Origin: an uncultured bacterium
GTDB taxonomy: Bacteria; Planctomycetota; UBA1135; GCA-002686595
NCBI GenBank assembly: GCA_937905825.1
Contig: CALCXM010000059.1
Location: 1 to 64,000 of the forward strand
Direction: 5' to 3'
Length of the DNA: 64,000 bases
Part shown: one piece after another, positions 35,329 through 43,998 of the stretch
How positions within the stretch are numbered: position 1 is the first letter of the stretch
Layout of the letters: each line of letters begins with the position of its first letter
Position numbers and translations under genes: made by a program
The notes under the pieces: model-generated
Told to the model about the DNA's origin: nothing
The model's input: only the letters and a program-made list of their open reading frames with translations
The model's database searches: none

Positions 35329-36313
35329 AGAAAACACAATTGACGAAGCCAACTTGGGCAGCCGCGACGGAGTTGGGGCCTGGTTGGAGTTTCAAGCGAC
35401 CATGATCTCCATGGCCGTGGTCAGCCGTTTGCCGCGCTTCATGCAGAACGGGCTAGTTAGCTTCCTGGCGCGCATCGCCATGAAGCTCGACAAGCGCCAC
35501 ACGCAGGCCGCGCGCACCTTCATTGGTCAGGCCCTGGGCCCGGAAGCAGCGAAAGAGGATTGGCGCATTCACCGCGCCTACGTGAACCTCTTTCAGATGT
35601 CGATCGACAGCCACGCCTTCGAGCGCAAGGTGCCCATGGACAAGGTGCTCGATCATTACGAGATCGACGCCATTCCCGAAGTGCGCGCAGCCTGGGCTTC
35701 TGGTCGCGGCGCTGTGCTCGTGACCTCGCACATCGGCGACTGGGAAGCGGGGGCGGCCATCATGCCCCACGTGGGCATGGCACCCGCCCATGTGGTGGCC
35801 CGTCCGCCCAAGAACCGCTACCTGTCGAAGCACCTGCTCAAGGTTCGTGAACGCAAGCGCATCACGGTCCTGCCGCGGCGCGGAGGCATGAAGCAGATCG
35901 GTGCGGTCATCGAACAGGGGGGCTGGATCGCGATGCTGCTGGACCAACGTTCGCGGGGCAAGCACGTGCTCGCGCCCTTCTTTGGCCGGCCCACGACCTG
36001 CGAACGCAGTGTTCCCGTGTTGCTCAAACGCCTACGCATGCCGATCGCCTTCTGCGCCTGCTACAACACCGATCGGCCCTTCTACTACAAGTTCACCTTC
36101 CCGCGCTTGATCGAGCCGGAGGAGCTGGACGGCATGTCGATCGAGGAGATCGTCACCCTGCTCAATCACGAGCAAGAGAAGCTGATCATGAACCATCCGG
36201 AGCAGTACTTCTGGTTGCATGATCGCTACCGGGATGCACCGCCCATGCCCGCCGAGGGTGCCGCCGAGTCCAAAGCAACGCCTAAGGACAACTCCTCCGC
36301 CGTCCCGAGCTAG
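35321..36313 (+). CDS. lpxL: Lipid A biosynthesis acyltransferase (LpxL/HtrB family)
   Basis: 330 residues; ATG 35321 lies 8 bp inside lpxK. The acyltransferase signature VTSHIGDWEAG (H137-x4-E142) is the family's HxxxxE/D active site, and the second region PRRGGMKQIGAVIEQGGWIAMLLDQRSRGKH corresponds to the LDQ block. It should add secondary acyl chains to lipid A. The C-terminus ends in a low-complexity tail. Acyl-chain preference cannot be inferred, and LpxM-type function is possible. Confidence 0.9.
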   Translation: MAEENTIDEANLGSRDGVGAWLEFQATMISMAVVSRLPRFMQNGLVSFLARIAMKLDKRHTQAARTFIGQALGPEAAKEDWRIHRAYVNLFQMSIDSHAFERKVPMDKVLDHYEIDAIPEVRAAWASGRGAVLVTSHIGDWEAGAAIMPHVGMAPAHVVARPPKNRYLSKHLLKVRERKRITVLPRRGGMKQIGAVIEQGGWIAMLLDQRSRGKHVLAPFFGRPTTCERSVPVLLKRLRMPIAFCACYNTDRPFYYKFTFPRLIEPEELDGMSIEEIVTLLNHEQEKLIMNHPEQYFWLHDRYRDAPPMPAEGAAESKATPKDNSSAVPS

Positions 36314-36326
36314 TTCGAACTTTCCC

Positions 36327-37319
36327 ATGAGCCCCGCCAAAGCCAGCACGGACCCCTTCCCCGAGATGAACGGGGTGCGCACCTATCCAATCGCGAGTCG
36401 TCGCAGCTTGGTGACCTCGGAGAATTTCTGCGAAGTGCCGGAGCCTTTTGCGGGCTTTGGTCTGTTCTTCGATTCCCTGCCGGACATCTACGCGGGCATT
36501 CACCTGAAGGATTTGGTGGCGCGCATCGTCGCCACCAAACTCGCGGGCAAGCCCGTGGCCGTGGCTCTCGGGGCACACGTCTTGAAGGTTGGCCTGGCGC
36601 CACTCTTGATCGACTTGATGCGCCGCGGGGTGATCGATCACATCGCCATGAACGGAGCCGGTGCAATCCACGACTTTGAGATTGCCACTGCGGGCTGCAC
36701 TTCCGAGGACGTGGCGGAGCAGTTGCCGCGGGGCGAGTTTGGCTTTGCCGAGGAGACCGGCGCCGGGTTGGCGCTCGCCGCCAAGATGGGCTGTGAAAAG
36801 ACCGCCGAGCGCGAAGCGGGCTTCGGCCGCGGACTGGGAGCGCTCTTGCTCGAAATGAAGGCGCCCTTCAATCACCTTTCTGTTAGCGCCGAAGCGGCGC
36901 GCTTGGGCATCGCCTGCACCGTGCACGTGTCCTTGGGCGCGGACATCGTTCACACCCATCCCGCCTGCAACGGCGCTCACGTGGGGGAGGCCAGCGTGAT
37001 CGACTTTCGCCACGTTTGTCGTTTCGTGCACGGCATGAACGGCGGCTGTTGGATCAATGTGGGTTGCGCCGTCGTCCTGCCGGAGACGTTCCTCAAAGCA
37101 GTCAGCGTGGCCATCAACCTGGGCGCCGAGCTCGGCGACATCACCACGGCCAACTTGGACATGCTGCGCCAGTACCGGGCGGAGACCAACGTGGTCCAGC
37201 GTCCCCCGGGCAAGGGCATCACGCTCATGGGACAGCACGAGATTCTCTTGCCGCTCTTGCGGATGGCGATCTTGACCCAACTCGAATCAAAAGGCTGGAA
37301 GGCAGCCGCCGCGCACTAG
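36327..37319 (+). CDS. Deoxyhypusine synthase-like protein
   Basis: 330 residues, start ATG 36327. Motifs: IDHIAMNGAGAIHDFEIATAG, VHVSLGADIVHTHPACNGAHVGEA, and GMNGGCWINVGCAVVLPETFLKA. I recall these as the bacterial deoxyhypusine-synthase-like group (NAD-binding Rossmann-like fold). True deoxyhypusine synthases act on eIF5A, which bacteria lack; members of this group may modify polyamines or other substrates, so the reaction is unassigned. It sits within the lipid A/heptose operon, with gaps of 13 and 17 bp. Confidence 0.72.
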   Translation: MSPAKASTDPFPEMNGVRTYPIASRRSLVTSENFCEVPEPFAGFGLFFDSLPDIYAGIHLKDLVARIVATKLAGKPVAVALGAHVLKVGLAPLLIDLMRRGVIDHIAMNGAGAIHDFEIATAGCTSEDVAEQLPRGEFGFAEETGAGLALAAKMGCEKTAEREAGFGRGLGALLLEMKAPFNHLSVSAEAARLGIACTVHVSLGADIVHTHPACNGAHVGEASVIDFRHVCRFVHGMNGGCWINVGCAVVLPETFLKAVSVAINLGAELGDITTANLDMLRQYRAETNVVQRPPGKGITLMGQHEILLPLLRMAILTQLESKGWKAAAAH

Positions 37320-37336
37320 GCGCTCTGGAGCAACCT

Positions 37337-38800
37337 ATGGATATCGAATTCCTCGAACGGCAGCTCGCGAAACTCGGCAAACCCCGGGTCTTGATCGTGG
37401 GGGACCTGATGGTCGACCGCTACGTGCGTGGGGAAGTTTCGCGCATCTCGCCCGAAGCACCGATCCCGGTCTTGGCAGCCACGCACTCCGAGGAGATGTT
37501 GGGCGGCGCGGGCAACGTGGCGTACAACTTGGCCCTGATGGATGCGGACGTGGACCTGGTCGGCGTGATCGGCCAAGACAGTTGGGGCAAGCGCCTGCGC
37601 GAGCTGTTCGAAGAGTCCGGCATGGGAACCGAAGGCTTGGTGGTCGACGCCGCGCGGCCCACCACTTTGAAGTCGCGCATCGTGAGCGGTGTGCAGCAGA
37701 TGCTGCGGGTGGACTGGGAGGACTCGAAGGACGTGTCCGGGGCGGCCTTGGACGAAGTGCTCTTGCGTGCGGAGAAACTGGTGTCGAAGTGCGGCGCCGT
37801 GGTGCTCTCCGATTATGGCAAGGGCGTCTTGACCAAGCGCGTGTTGGATGCGGTCATCGCCGCTGCCCGCGAAGCCGGCGTTCCCGTGCTCGTGGACCCG
37901 AAGGGCACGGACTTCACCCGCTACAAAGGGGCGAGTCTGATCACCCCCAACCGCAAAGAGGCCGAAGGCGCCTTGGGCCGCAAGCTCGTGGATCTGGCCG
38001 ACGTGGCCCGCGGTGCCCGGGAGTTGATCGAGTTGGCGGACCTGCAGACGGCCATCATCACCCTCGGCGCGGAAGGCATCTACTACCAGGACAAGCAGGG
38101 CCTGGAAGGGCGTGAAGCCACCCGCGCGCGGGCGGTCTTCGACGTGACCGGCGCCGGCGACACGGTCGTGGCCCACTTGGCCCTCTACATCGCAGCCGGC
38201 TTCGAGCTGCCCACGGCCGTGGCCCTTGCCAATCACGCGGCGGGCGTGGTCGTTGGCCGATTGGGTGCTGGCGGAGTGACGCGCAAGGAGCTTGTGGCCA
38301 AGCTGCGCGAGAGCGCGCCGAAACAGGGCAAGGTACTGACCGATGGGGATCTCGACGCCGTGCTCGCCGCCTTTCGCGGGGAAGGCAAGCGCATCGTGTT
38401 CACCAACGGTTGCTTCGACATCATTCATACGGGGCACGTGACCTACCTGCGCTTCTCGCGCTCCCACGGGGACGTGTTGATCGTTGGAGTCAACGACGAT
38501 GCCAGCGTCAAGCGCTTGAAAGGCCCGACCCGACCGGTCAATCCGGTGGGGGACCGCATGGAGGTCTTGGCCGCCATGGAGATGGTCGACGCGGTGATTT
38601 CGTTCACCGAGGACACGCCCGCCAACATCATCGAACGGGTTTGCCCGGATGTCTTGGTCAAGGGCGAAGATTGGGCGGACAAGGGCGTGGTCGGCCGCGA
38701 GTTTGTTGAACGACATGGGGGCCAAGTGGTCCTCGCTCCCCTGGTGGCCGGTCGTTCCACCACGAACATTCTTGAACGCGCGCGCAGCAACCCTTCTTAA
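37337..38800 (+). CDS. hldE: Bifunctional heptose 7-phosphate kinase / heptose 1-phosphate adenylyltransferase HldE
   Basis: 487 residues. The first 330 or so form a PfkB-type kinase: VLIVGDLMVDRYV at the start, GGAGNVAYNL, and FDVTGAGDTVVAH with the catalytic Asp. The C-terminal 130 residues form the nucleotidyltransferase with TNGCFDIIHTGHVTYL (HxGH) and KGPTRPVNP. Together they phosphorylate D-glycero-beta-D-manno-heptose 7-phosphate and add ADP at C1, toward ADP-heptose for LPS core. Two more separate enzymes for the same steps lie 1.7 kb downstream (40474 and 41502). Confidence 0.96.
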   Translation: MDIEFLERQLAKLGKPRVLIVGDLMVDRYVRGEVSRISPEAPIPVLAATHSEEMLGGAGNVAYNLALMDADVDLVGVIGQDSWGKRLRELFEESGMGTEGLVVDAARPTTLKSRIVSGVQQMLRVDWEDSKDVSGAALDEVLLRAEKLVSKCGAVVLSDYGKGVLTKRVLDAVIAAAREAGVPVLVDPKGTDFTRYKGASLITPNRKEAEGALGRKLVDLADVARGARELIELADLQTAIITLGAEGIYYQDKQGLEGREATRARAVFDVTGAGDTVVAHLALYIAAGFELPTAVALANHAAGVVVGRLGAGGVTRKELVAKLRESAPKQGKVLTDGDLDAVLAAFRGEGKRIVFTNGCFDIIHTGHVTYLRFSRSHGDVLIVGVNDDASVKRLKGPTRPVNPVGDRMEVLAAMEMVDAVISFTEDTPANIIERVCPDVLVKGEDWADKGVVGREFVERHGGQVVLAPLVAGRSTTNILERARSNPS

Positions 38801-38812
38801 CGGTACAGATTC

Positions 38813-40477
38813 ATGCGGGTCCTTTTCGTCTATCCGAACCTCAACACCCAAATGGGCTTCAACCATGGGTTGGCAGCCATCTCCGCGGTATTGAAGGTCA
38901 ATGGTCATGAAACACGCCTGGTGAACTTGAATGAGAAGCTGCCCCCGGTGCCTTCCACTCAGGATCTGATGGACCTGATTGCTGAGTGGCAACCGGGCAT
39001 GGTGGCCTTTTCAACGATCACACAGCAGTACCCGAAAGCATTGGAGTTGGCGCAGTCCCTGCGCGCTGCCCAAGCGACCGGCGCCTTGGAGCTGCCACCG
39101 CTCGTTGTCGGCGGGATCCACCCGACTCTCGTTCCTGGCGAAGTCATGGGCGACGGTGTTTGGGACCACGTGGGCCGCGGCGAGTGCGAGATGGCATTGC
39201 TCGAGCTTGTGCAGCGCATCGAAGCGGGCGAGAGCCCCGACGATGTCCAGAACTTCGTTTCGTGGATCGGCGGCGTTCGTCCTAGCGCCAGCCCGCAAGC
39301 CGAACAGTGGCGCGTGAACCCGGTGGGAGAGTTCCCGGAGCTAAAGGACCTGCCCGAGCCGGACTACGAGCTCTTTGAAACCGACCGGATCACGGCTAGC
39401 AAGGGCGGCTGGTTCAGTTTGATGTCGAGCCGCGGCTGCCCTTACCGTTGCAGCTACTGCTTGAATCACAAGATCATCGATCTCTATCGCGAGGACTTGG
39501 GACGCGGAGTCGGCAAGCTCAATGCCTTCCGCTTCCGACCGGCGCACTTGATGATGAAAGAGATTCGCACGGTGCTCAAGAACCACAAGGGCATCGAGAC
39601 CTTCATCTTCGACGACGACCTCTTCACTCAAAACGTCGAGCACGCCCTCGAGATGTGCAAGGCCTACGAGGAGTCGGAGATCAACATCCCCTTCGTGGTG
39701 AACGCCCACGTCAAGCGCTTGGATCCGCGTGTGGCCCAAGCCCTGGCCAGTGCGGGGGCCAAGATCTTGAAGATGGGCATCGAGTGCGGTTCCCAACGGG
39801 TGCGCTCGAAGGTCCTGAAACGTCACATGACGAAGTCGGACATCATCGAAACGGTCGAGTCTTGCGAGGAGTACGGCTTGCACACCTCAGCCTTCGTCAT
39901 GATCGGCTTGCCCACGGAGACCCGCGACGAACGCATGGAGACCGTGGACATCCTGGCCGAGTCGCGCGTTGGGCGCTTCCGCTGTTCCTACTTCTTCCCC
40001 TTCCCTGGAACCGATTCCTGGCAGATGTCGGTGGACGCCGGGCACGTAGACTTGGAGCAACTCGCCAAGCAAACCGACTTCACTTGGGCCAGCGCCTTGG
40101 ACTTCGGTGAGGAGGAGAACCTCTTCATCGCGAAGCTGGGCCGCTGCTTCTCGTGGTTTGTGAACGCCCGCATGGATCACTTCGGTGCGGCCCCCGCATC
40201 TGCCCGCTACCGCACGGTGGTGGAGGAGATCCTCGCCATGGACCGCGCCACCTGGGAGGCCTTCGAGCCCCATGTCTCGGCCCGCGACGCGGAACTCTCC
40301 GCTGCTTGCATCGAAGCCGGCGAGCTGCACTACGCGATCAAGTACAACGACTTTATGGGCGTGCGATCGGACTTTTTCCTAGCAGAAGAGGAAGGCCGTG
40401 AATGGTTCACCGCCTCCGCTCGTCCTACCCGCGAAGAAGTCGAACGGGTTCAACAAGGCGTCGAGGTGCGCGGGTGA
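38813..40477 (+). CDS. B12-binding-type radical SAM protein in the LPS operon
   Basis: 554 residues. An N-terminal cobalamin-binding-like domain (RVLFVYPNLNTQMGFNHGLA, AFSTITQQYPKALELAQ) precedes the radical SAM core with CPYRCSYC at 209-216. Further conserved parts are FIFDDDLFTQNVEHALEM, KMGIECGSQRVRSKVL and VMIGLPTETRDERMETV. The domain order fits class B (P-methylase/B12-type) enzymes of secondary and envelope metabolism. Its position between hldE and the separate hldA/hldC genes, with a GTGA overlap to hldA, suggests a sugar or lipid modification, but the substrate is unknown. Confidence 0.9.
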   Translation: MRVLFVYPNLNTQMGFNHGLAAISAVLKVNGHETRLVNLNEKLPPVPSTQDLMDLIAEWQPGMVAFSTITQQYPKALELAQSLRAAQATGALELPPLVVGGIHPTLVPGEVMGDGVWDHVGRGECEMALLELVQRIEAGESPDDVQNFVSWIGGVRPSASPQAEQWRVNPVGEFPELKDLPEPDYELFETDRITASKGGWFSLMSSRGCPYRCSYCLNHKIIDLYREDLGRGVGKLNAFRFRPAHLMMKEIRTVLKNHKGIETFIFDDDLFTQNVEHALEMCKAYEESEINIPFVVNAHVKRLDPRVAQALASAGAKILKMGIECGSQRVRSKVLKRHMTKSDIIETVESCEEYGLHTSAFVMIGLPTETRDERMETVDILAESRVGRFRCSYFFPFPGTDSWQMSVDAGHVDLEQLAKQTDFTWASALDFGEEENLFIAKLGRCFSWFVNARMDHFGAAPASARYRTVVEEILAMDRATWEAFEPHVSARDAELSAACIEAGELHYAIKYNDFMGVRSDFFLAEEEGREWFTASARPTREEVERVQQGVEVRG

Positions 40478-41505
40478 ACGAAGTCTCCATTCCTAGATTC
40501 TCGCAGCTACGAGTGGCCGTGGTGGGGGATCTCGTCGCTGATCACTACATCTTTGCGGAGCCGCGGCGTTTGTCACGGGAAGCTCCGGTGATGGTGCTGC
40601 GGCACAAGGACGAAAGAATTGGTGCTGGCGGCGCTGCCAACGTGGCGCGCAATTTAAGAGCCCTGGACAGCCAAGTCAGTGTCTTTGGTGCTGTCGGCCG
40701 GGACGCGCACGGCCGTGAGCTAAAGAAAAAGCTCGAAGAAGAAGGCATGGATCTGGCAGGGGTCGTGAGCGATCCAACTTGGTTGACGCCGACCAAGACG
40801 CGCATCCTCGCCGCAGAGGCGCGACGTTTCCCGCAACAGGTTCTGCGCATCGATCGCGAGTCGGATGGACCCGTTTCCCCCGTGACTCAGAGGGACGTGG
40901 CGCGCAAGTTGATGAAGCGCATGGATGATCTGGATGCCCTGCTGATTTCAGACTACGCCTATGGCCTGGTCGGCGAGCAGCTCGCTGAAGTGGCGCGCGC
41001 TTTTGCACAAGCTGGCAAAGTGGTGGTGCTCGATCCACGCAAGCAGCTCGACGGGTTTGAAGGCATCAGCGCGGTGACCCCGAACATAGGCGAGCTCGCG
41101 CAGTTCACGAATCGTGCGCCGGAAGACCTGGACGATGTGGGCGAGCTGCGTGCGGTGGCCGACGCTTTCCTGAAGCGCATGGGCAGCCGCTACTTGCTCG
41201 TGACCCGCGGCAACCTTGGAATGGCGCTCTTCGGCGGCGAGGCTGGCTTCGAGGGGGTCGCTGTTCAAGCGTCGGGGGCCAGCGAAGTCACCGACGTGAG
41301 TGGTGCGGGAGATTCCGCCGCCAGCGTCTTTGCCCTCTCGCTCGCTGCCAAGGAATCCGCGACAGCCGCCATGGTCTTGGCGAACACCGCATCGGGAGTC
41401 GTGGTCATGGAGAACGGCACTGCGGTGTGCACCCGCGACCAATTGACCGAGGCCTTGCGCAACTCCCCGGCGCCCACGCCCCTCGAGCGGGCTGAAGTCG
41501 AATGA
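40474..41505 (+). CDS. hldA: PfkB-type heptose 7-phosphate kinase, stand-alone (HldA/RfaE1-like)
   Basis: 343 residues, GTG start at 40474 overlapping the radical SAM stop (GTGA). The PfkB fold is seen as LRVAVVGDLVADHYI, GAGGAANVARNLRAL and TDVSGAGDSAAS with the catalytic Asp. There is no adenylyltransferase domain. The following gene supplies it (4-bp overlap). It resembles the kinase half of HldE and likely makes heptose 1,7-bisphosphate, or uses a related sugar phosphate. Which sugar it serves, given hldE nearby, is open. Confidence 0.85.
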   Translation: MNEVSIPRFSQLRVAVVGDLVADHYIFAEPRRLSREAPVMVLRHKDERIGAGGAANVARNLRALDSQVSVFGAVGRDAHGRELKKKLEEEGMDLAGVVSDPTWLTPTKTRILAAEARRFPQQVLRIDRESDGPVSPVTQRDVARKLMKRMDDLDALLISDYAYGLVGEQLAEVARAFAQAGKVVVLDPRKQLDGFEGISAVTPNIGELAQFTNRAPEDLDDVGELRAVADAFLKRMGSRYLLVTRGNLGMALFGGEAGFEGVAVQASGASEVTDVSGAGDSAASVFALSLAAKESATAAMVLANTASGVVVMENGTAVCTRDQLTEALRNSPAPTPLERAEVE

Positions 41506-41990
41506 GCCCCGCCGCCCTGTCGTCGCGGGACGCCCTGATTGCGGAAGTGCGCGCCTGGCAAGCCGCGGGAAAACGTGTTGTTCTCGGAAATGGTTGCTTT
41601 GACTTGCTGCACGTCGGGCACCTGCGCTATTTGGAGGATGCCGCGTCCCGTGGAGACGTCTTGCTGATTGCAATCAACAGCGATGATTCGGTCCGGCGCT
41701 TGAAGGGCGGAACGCGTCCCTGGATGCCGGCGCTGGAACGGGCTGAACTGCTGTGTGGCTTGCGTTGTGTGGATCGCGTCTTCCCTTTCGACGAGACAAC
41801 CTTAGCAGCAAGCCTGCGCGCCCTGCGTCCCGACGTGCACGCCAAGGGTCCGGACTACACAGCGGAGAACGTGCCGGAAGGACCGGTGGATCGTGAACTC
41901 GGCATCGAGATCGCGATCTGCGGGGACCCCAAGGACCACAGCTCCACGGAACTGGCGGCGCGCGTGGCGCGCCACGCCGAGGGCCCCTAG
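41502..41990 (+). CDS. hldC: Stand-alone heptose 1-phosphate adenylyltransferase (HldC/RfaE2-like)
   Basis: 162 residues; ATG overlaps the hldA-like stop (ATGA). The nucleotidyltransferase signature GNGCFDLLHVGHLRYLEDA (HxGH) and AINSDDSVRRLKG are clear. The end, HAKGPDYTAENVPEG, matches the family. It should add AMP to heptose 1-phosphate. With the kinase gene before it, it forms a split HldE-like pair. A terminal Ser/Thr-rich segment (KDHSSTELAARV) is the family's tail. Confidence 0.87.
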   Translation: MSPAALSSRDALIAEVRAWQAAGKRVVLGNGCFDLLHVGHLRYLEDAASRGDVLLIAINSDDSVRRLKGGTRPWMPALERAELLCGLRCVDRVFPFDETTLAASLRALRPDVHAKGPDYTAENVPEGPVDRELGIEIAICGDPKDHSSTELAARVARHAEGP

Positions 41991-42224
41991 GGAGCTTAGG
42001 GACTTGGGCTCCGGGGCGCTGCCTGCCACGCAGGAGTTCCGTTCGAGACTGGCGCGAAGTGCGCTCGCTTGAAATGCACTGGGCTGCAGACCAGTGACTC
42101 GAAGCCCTCGGAGCTCTGTGGCCCAGGCGACGTGCAGGCCCGAAAGCATCATGCTAAAGTGCGAGCCGTCGACGCCCTTCGCCTTCAATCGGCCGTTCTC
42201 CCGCTATTTCCAGCTCAACGTTTC

Positions 42225-43931
42225 ATGAATGCACCGGATCCGCACGCGTCCATCCACCAGGCCGGCAAGCTGCTGAATCAGGCCCGCAAGGTTCTCGCCT
42301 ACGACAACTTCGACAGCATCCTACACAAGCCGCTCTTGTGCGACGAGCACAGCGCCTTCCCGCAATTTGTCGAGAGTGCCCAGGGCTTTGAGTTCACGGA
42401 CAGTTTGGGGCGGGTTTACGTGGACTGGGTCAACAGCGGCGGGCCCGTGCTGCTCGGTCACCGGCGACCGGAGGTCGAGCAAGCCATCATCCAGCAACTC
42501 GCCGCGGGACCGAGCTTGCCGTTGATGCATCCGCTCGAAGTCGAGGTCGCGACGCTTTTGACCGAGATGATTCCAAACGCCGACGTGGTGGCCTTCGGCA
42601 AGAACGGTTCCGATGGACTCACGGGCGCCACGCGCTTGGCCCGGGCGATCACCGGGGGCGACATCCTCTTGCACTACGGCATGCATGGCTTTCACGACTG
42701 GTTCGTGTGCAGCAACCCGATCGTGCGCGGTGTGCCTGAAGTCTTGCGCCCGTTGATTCATCCCTTCGAGTACAACGACTTGGAAGGGCTGGAGGCTCTC
42801 TTTGAACGTTTCAAGGGAAGGGTGGCCGCCGTGGTGATGGAGCCTATTCGGGAAATAATGCCCAAGGACGGCTATCTAGCTGCGGTCAAGGAAATGACCC
42901 AGCGTCACGGAGCCTTGCTGATTTGGGACGAGGTGGTGACCGCCTTGCGCCTCGGGCCAGGTGGAGCCCAAGAGTACCTCGGGGTGGAACCGGACTTGGC
43001 ATGCCTGGGCAAGGCCCTCGCGAACGGCATGCCGATTTCTGCGCTCGTGGGACGACGGGACTTGATGGAGCAGAGCCCGACGACGGCCTTTGGCATGACC
43101 TTCCGAGGGGAAACTCTCGCCCTCGCCGCGGCCCGCGCGACCCTGCGCATCGTGCGCGATGAGCCCGTGGCCGAACACATCGCCCGGATCGGCAGTCGGG
43201 TGCGGGAGATCTTCAGCACCGCTTGCGAACGGCACGGGGTCTCGGCGCGCTTGAACGGCCCGCCGGCGCGCATGACCTTCGGCTTCGATGGGGATGCTGG
43301 GCTCGAGTGGGAAGAGATCCAACGGCTCTTCCTGCAGGAGTGCATCAAGAACGGGATCTTCACCAACGGCAACATCCTGCCCACCTATGCGCACAACGAA
43401 GAGTCCCTCGAGCGCACGGCCCGCGGCTTTGACCTGGCCTTGGGCGTGGTTGGCGAGACCTTGCAAGCGGCGCGCTCGAAGGATTCAAAGCTCGCGTCGA
43501 GTTCCGTAGCAGCCCGCCGCGCGCTGACCTCGATCGGCAGCCTCGAGGCTTTGGGCGTGGAAGGCTCCAACCTGATCGTTGGGGGCTGGGCCTTGTTGGC
43601 CGAGAGCGCGCCGGATCGAGTTTGCGTGCGGATCGAAGCGGGGCCTGAGCAGCAGCGCCCTTGGATCGAAGCGGACTCCGTGCAACGGCCGGATGTGGCG
43701 GGCGCCTACCCCGATCGGCGGGAAGCCTCTGGCTGTGGCTACTTCGCCCGGGTGCCTTTGAACGGAGCTTCGCTTGCGGTCAGTCCCGATGCCCCGCTCG
43801 TGGTCACCCTGCGCTTGGAACGGCGCGCTGCCTTGGCCTTCCTCTGCCGAGTGTTGATCGAGTCGCCCTTGCCCGCGAGCGGCGCCTGGCCTGGGCCCTT
43901 CGCGACCCGCGATGGGATCGTCGTGGTCTGA
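42225..43931 (+). CDS. Class III aminotransferase (glutamate-1-semialdehyde-aminomutase type) with extra C-terminal domain
   Basis: 568 residues from ATG 42225. The fold is class III PLP-dependent: WVNSGGPVLLGHRRPEV, GKNGSDGLTGATRLARAIT, VVMEPIREIMPKDGYL, LIWDEVVTALRLG and the PLP-lysine context CLGKALANGMPISALVG. The aminotransferase part spans about 430 residues, as in related enzymes of polysaccharide clusters. The extra 130 residues look beta-rich and may be carbohydrate-binding; no family recognised. It follows the lipid A/heptose operon after 234 bp. It probably aminates a nucleotide-activated or free sugar, which is inferred from context only. Confidence 0.83.
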   Translation: MNAPDPHASIHQAGKLLNQARKVLAYDNFDSILHKPLLCDEHSAFPQFVESAQGFEFTDSLGRVYVDWVNSGGPVLLGHRRPEVEQAIIQQLAAGPSLPLMHPLEVEVATLLTEMIPNADVVAFGKNGSDGLTGATRLARAITGGDILLHYGMHGFHDWFVCSNPIVRGVPEVLRPLIHPFEYNDLEGLEALFERFKGRVAAVVMEPIREIMPKDGYLAAVKEMTQRHGALLIWDEVVTALRLGPGGAQEYLGVEPDLACLGKALANGMPISALVGRRDLMEQSPTTAFGMTFRGETLALAAARATLRIVRDEPVAEHIARIGSRVREIFSTACERHGVSARLNGPPARMTFGFDGDAGLEWEEIQRLFLQECIKNGIFTNGNILPTYAHNEESLERTARGFDLALGVVGETLQAARSKDSKLASSSVAARRALTSIGSLEALGVEGSNLIVGGWALLAESAPDRVCVRIEAGPEQQRPWIEADSVQRPDVAGAYPDRREASGCGYFARVPLNGASLAVSPDAPLVVTLRLERRAALAFLCRVLIESPLPASGAWPGPFATRDGIVVV

Positions 43932-43998
43932 TGCTAGCGCCGCTGCCCCTATCGCTGGCGGGTCGTTGAAAGCGGCCCGCGATCCCAGGCCGGGGGCG

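Noticed and set aside
42000..42080. GTTCGAGAC stretch resembling a tRNA T-loop
   Set aside because: The flanking bases cannot form the T stem and no anticodon arm or acceptor stem is present.
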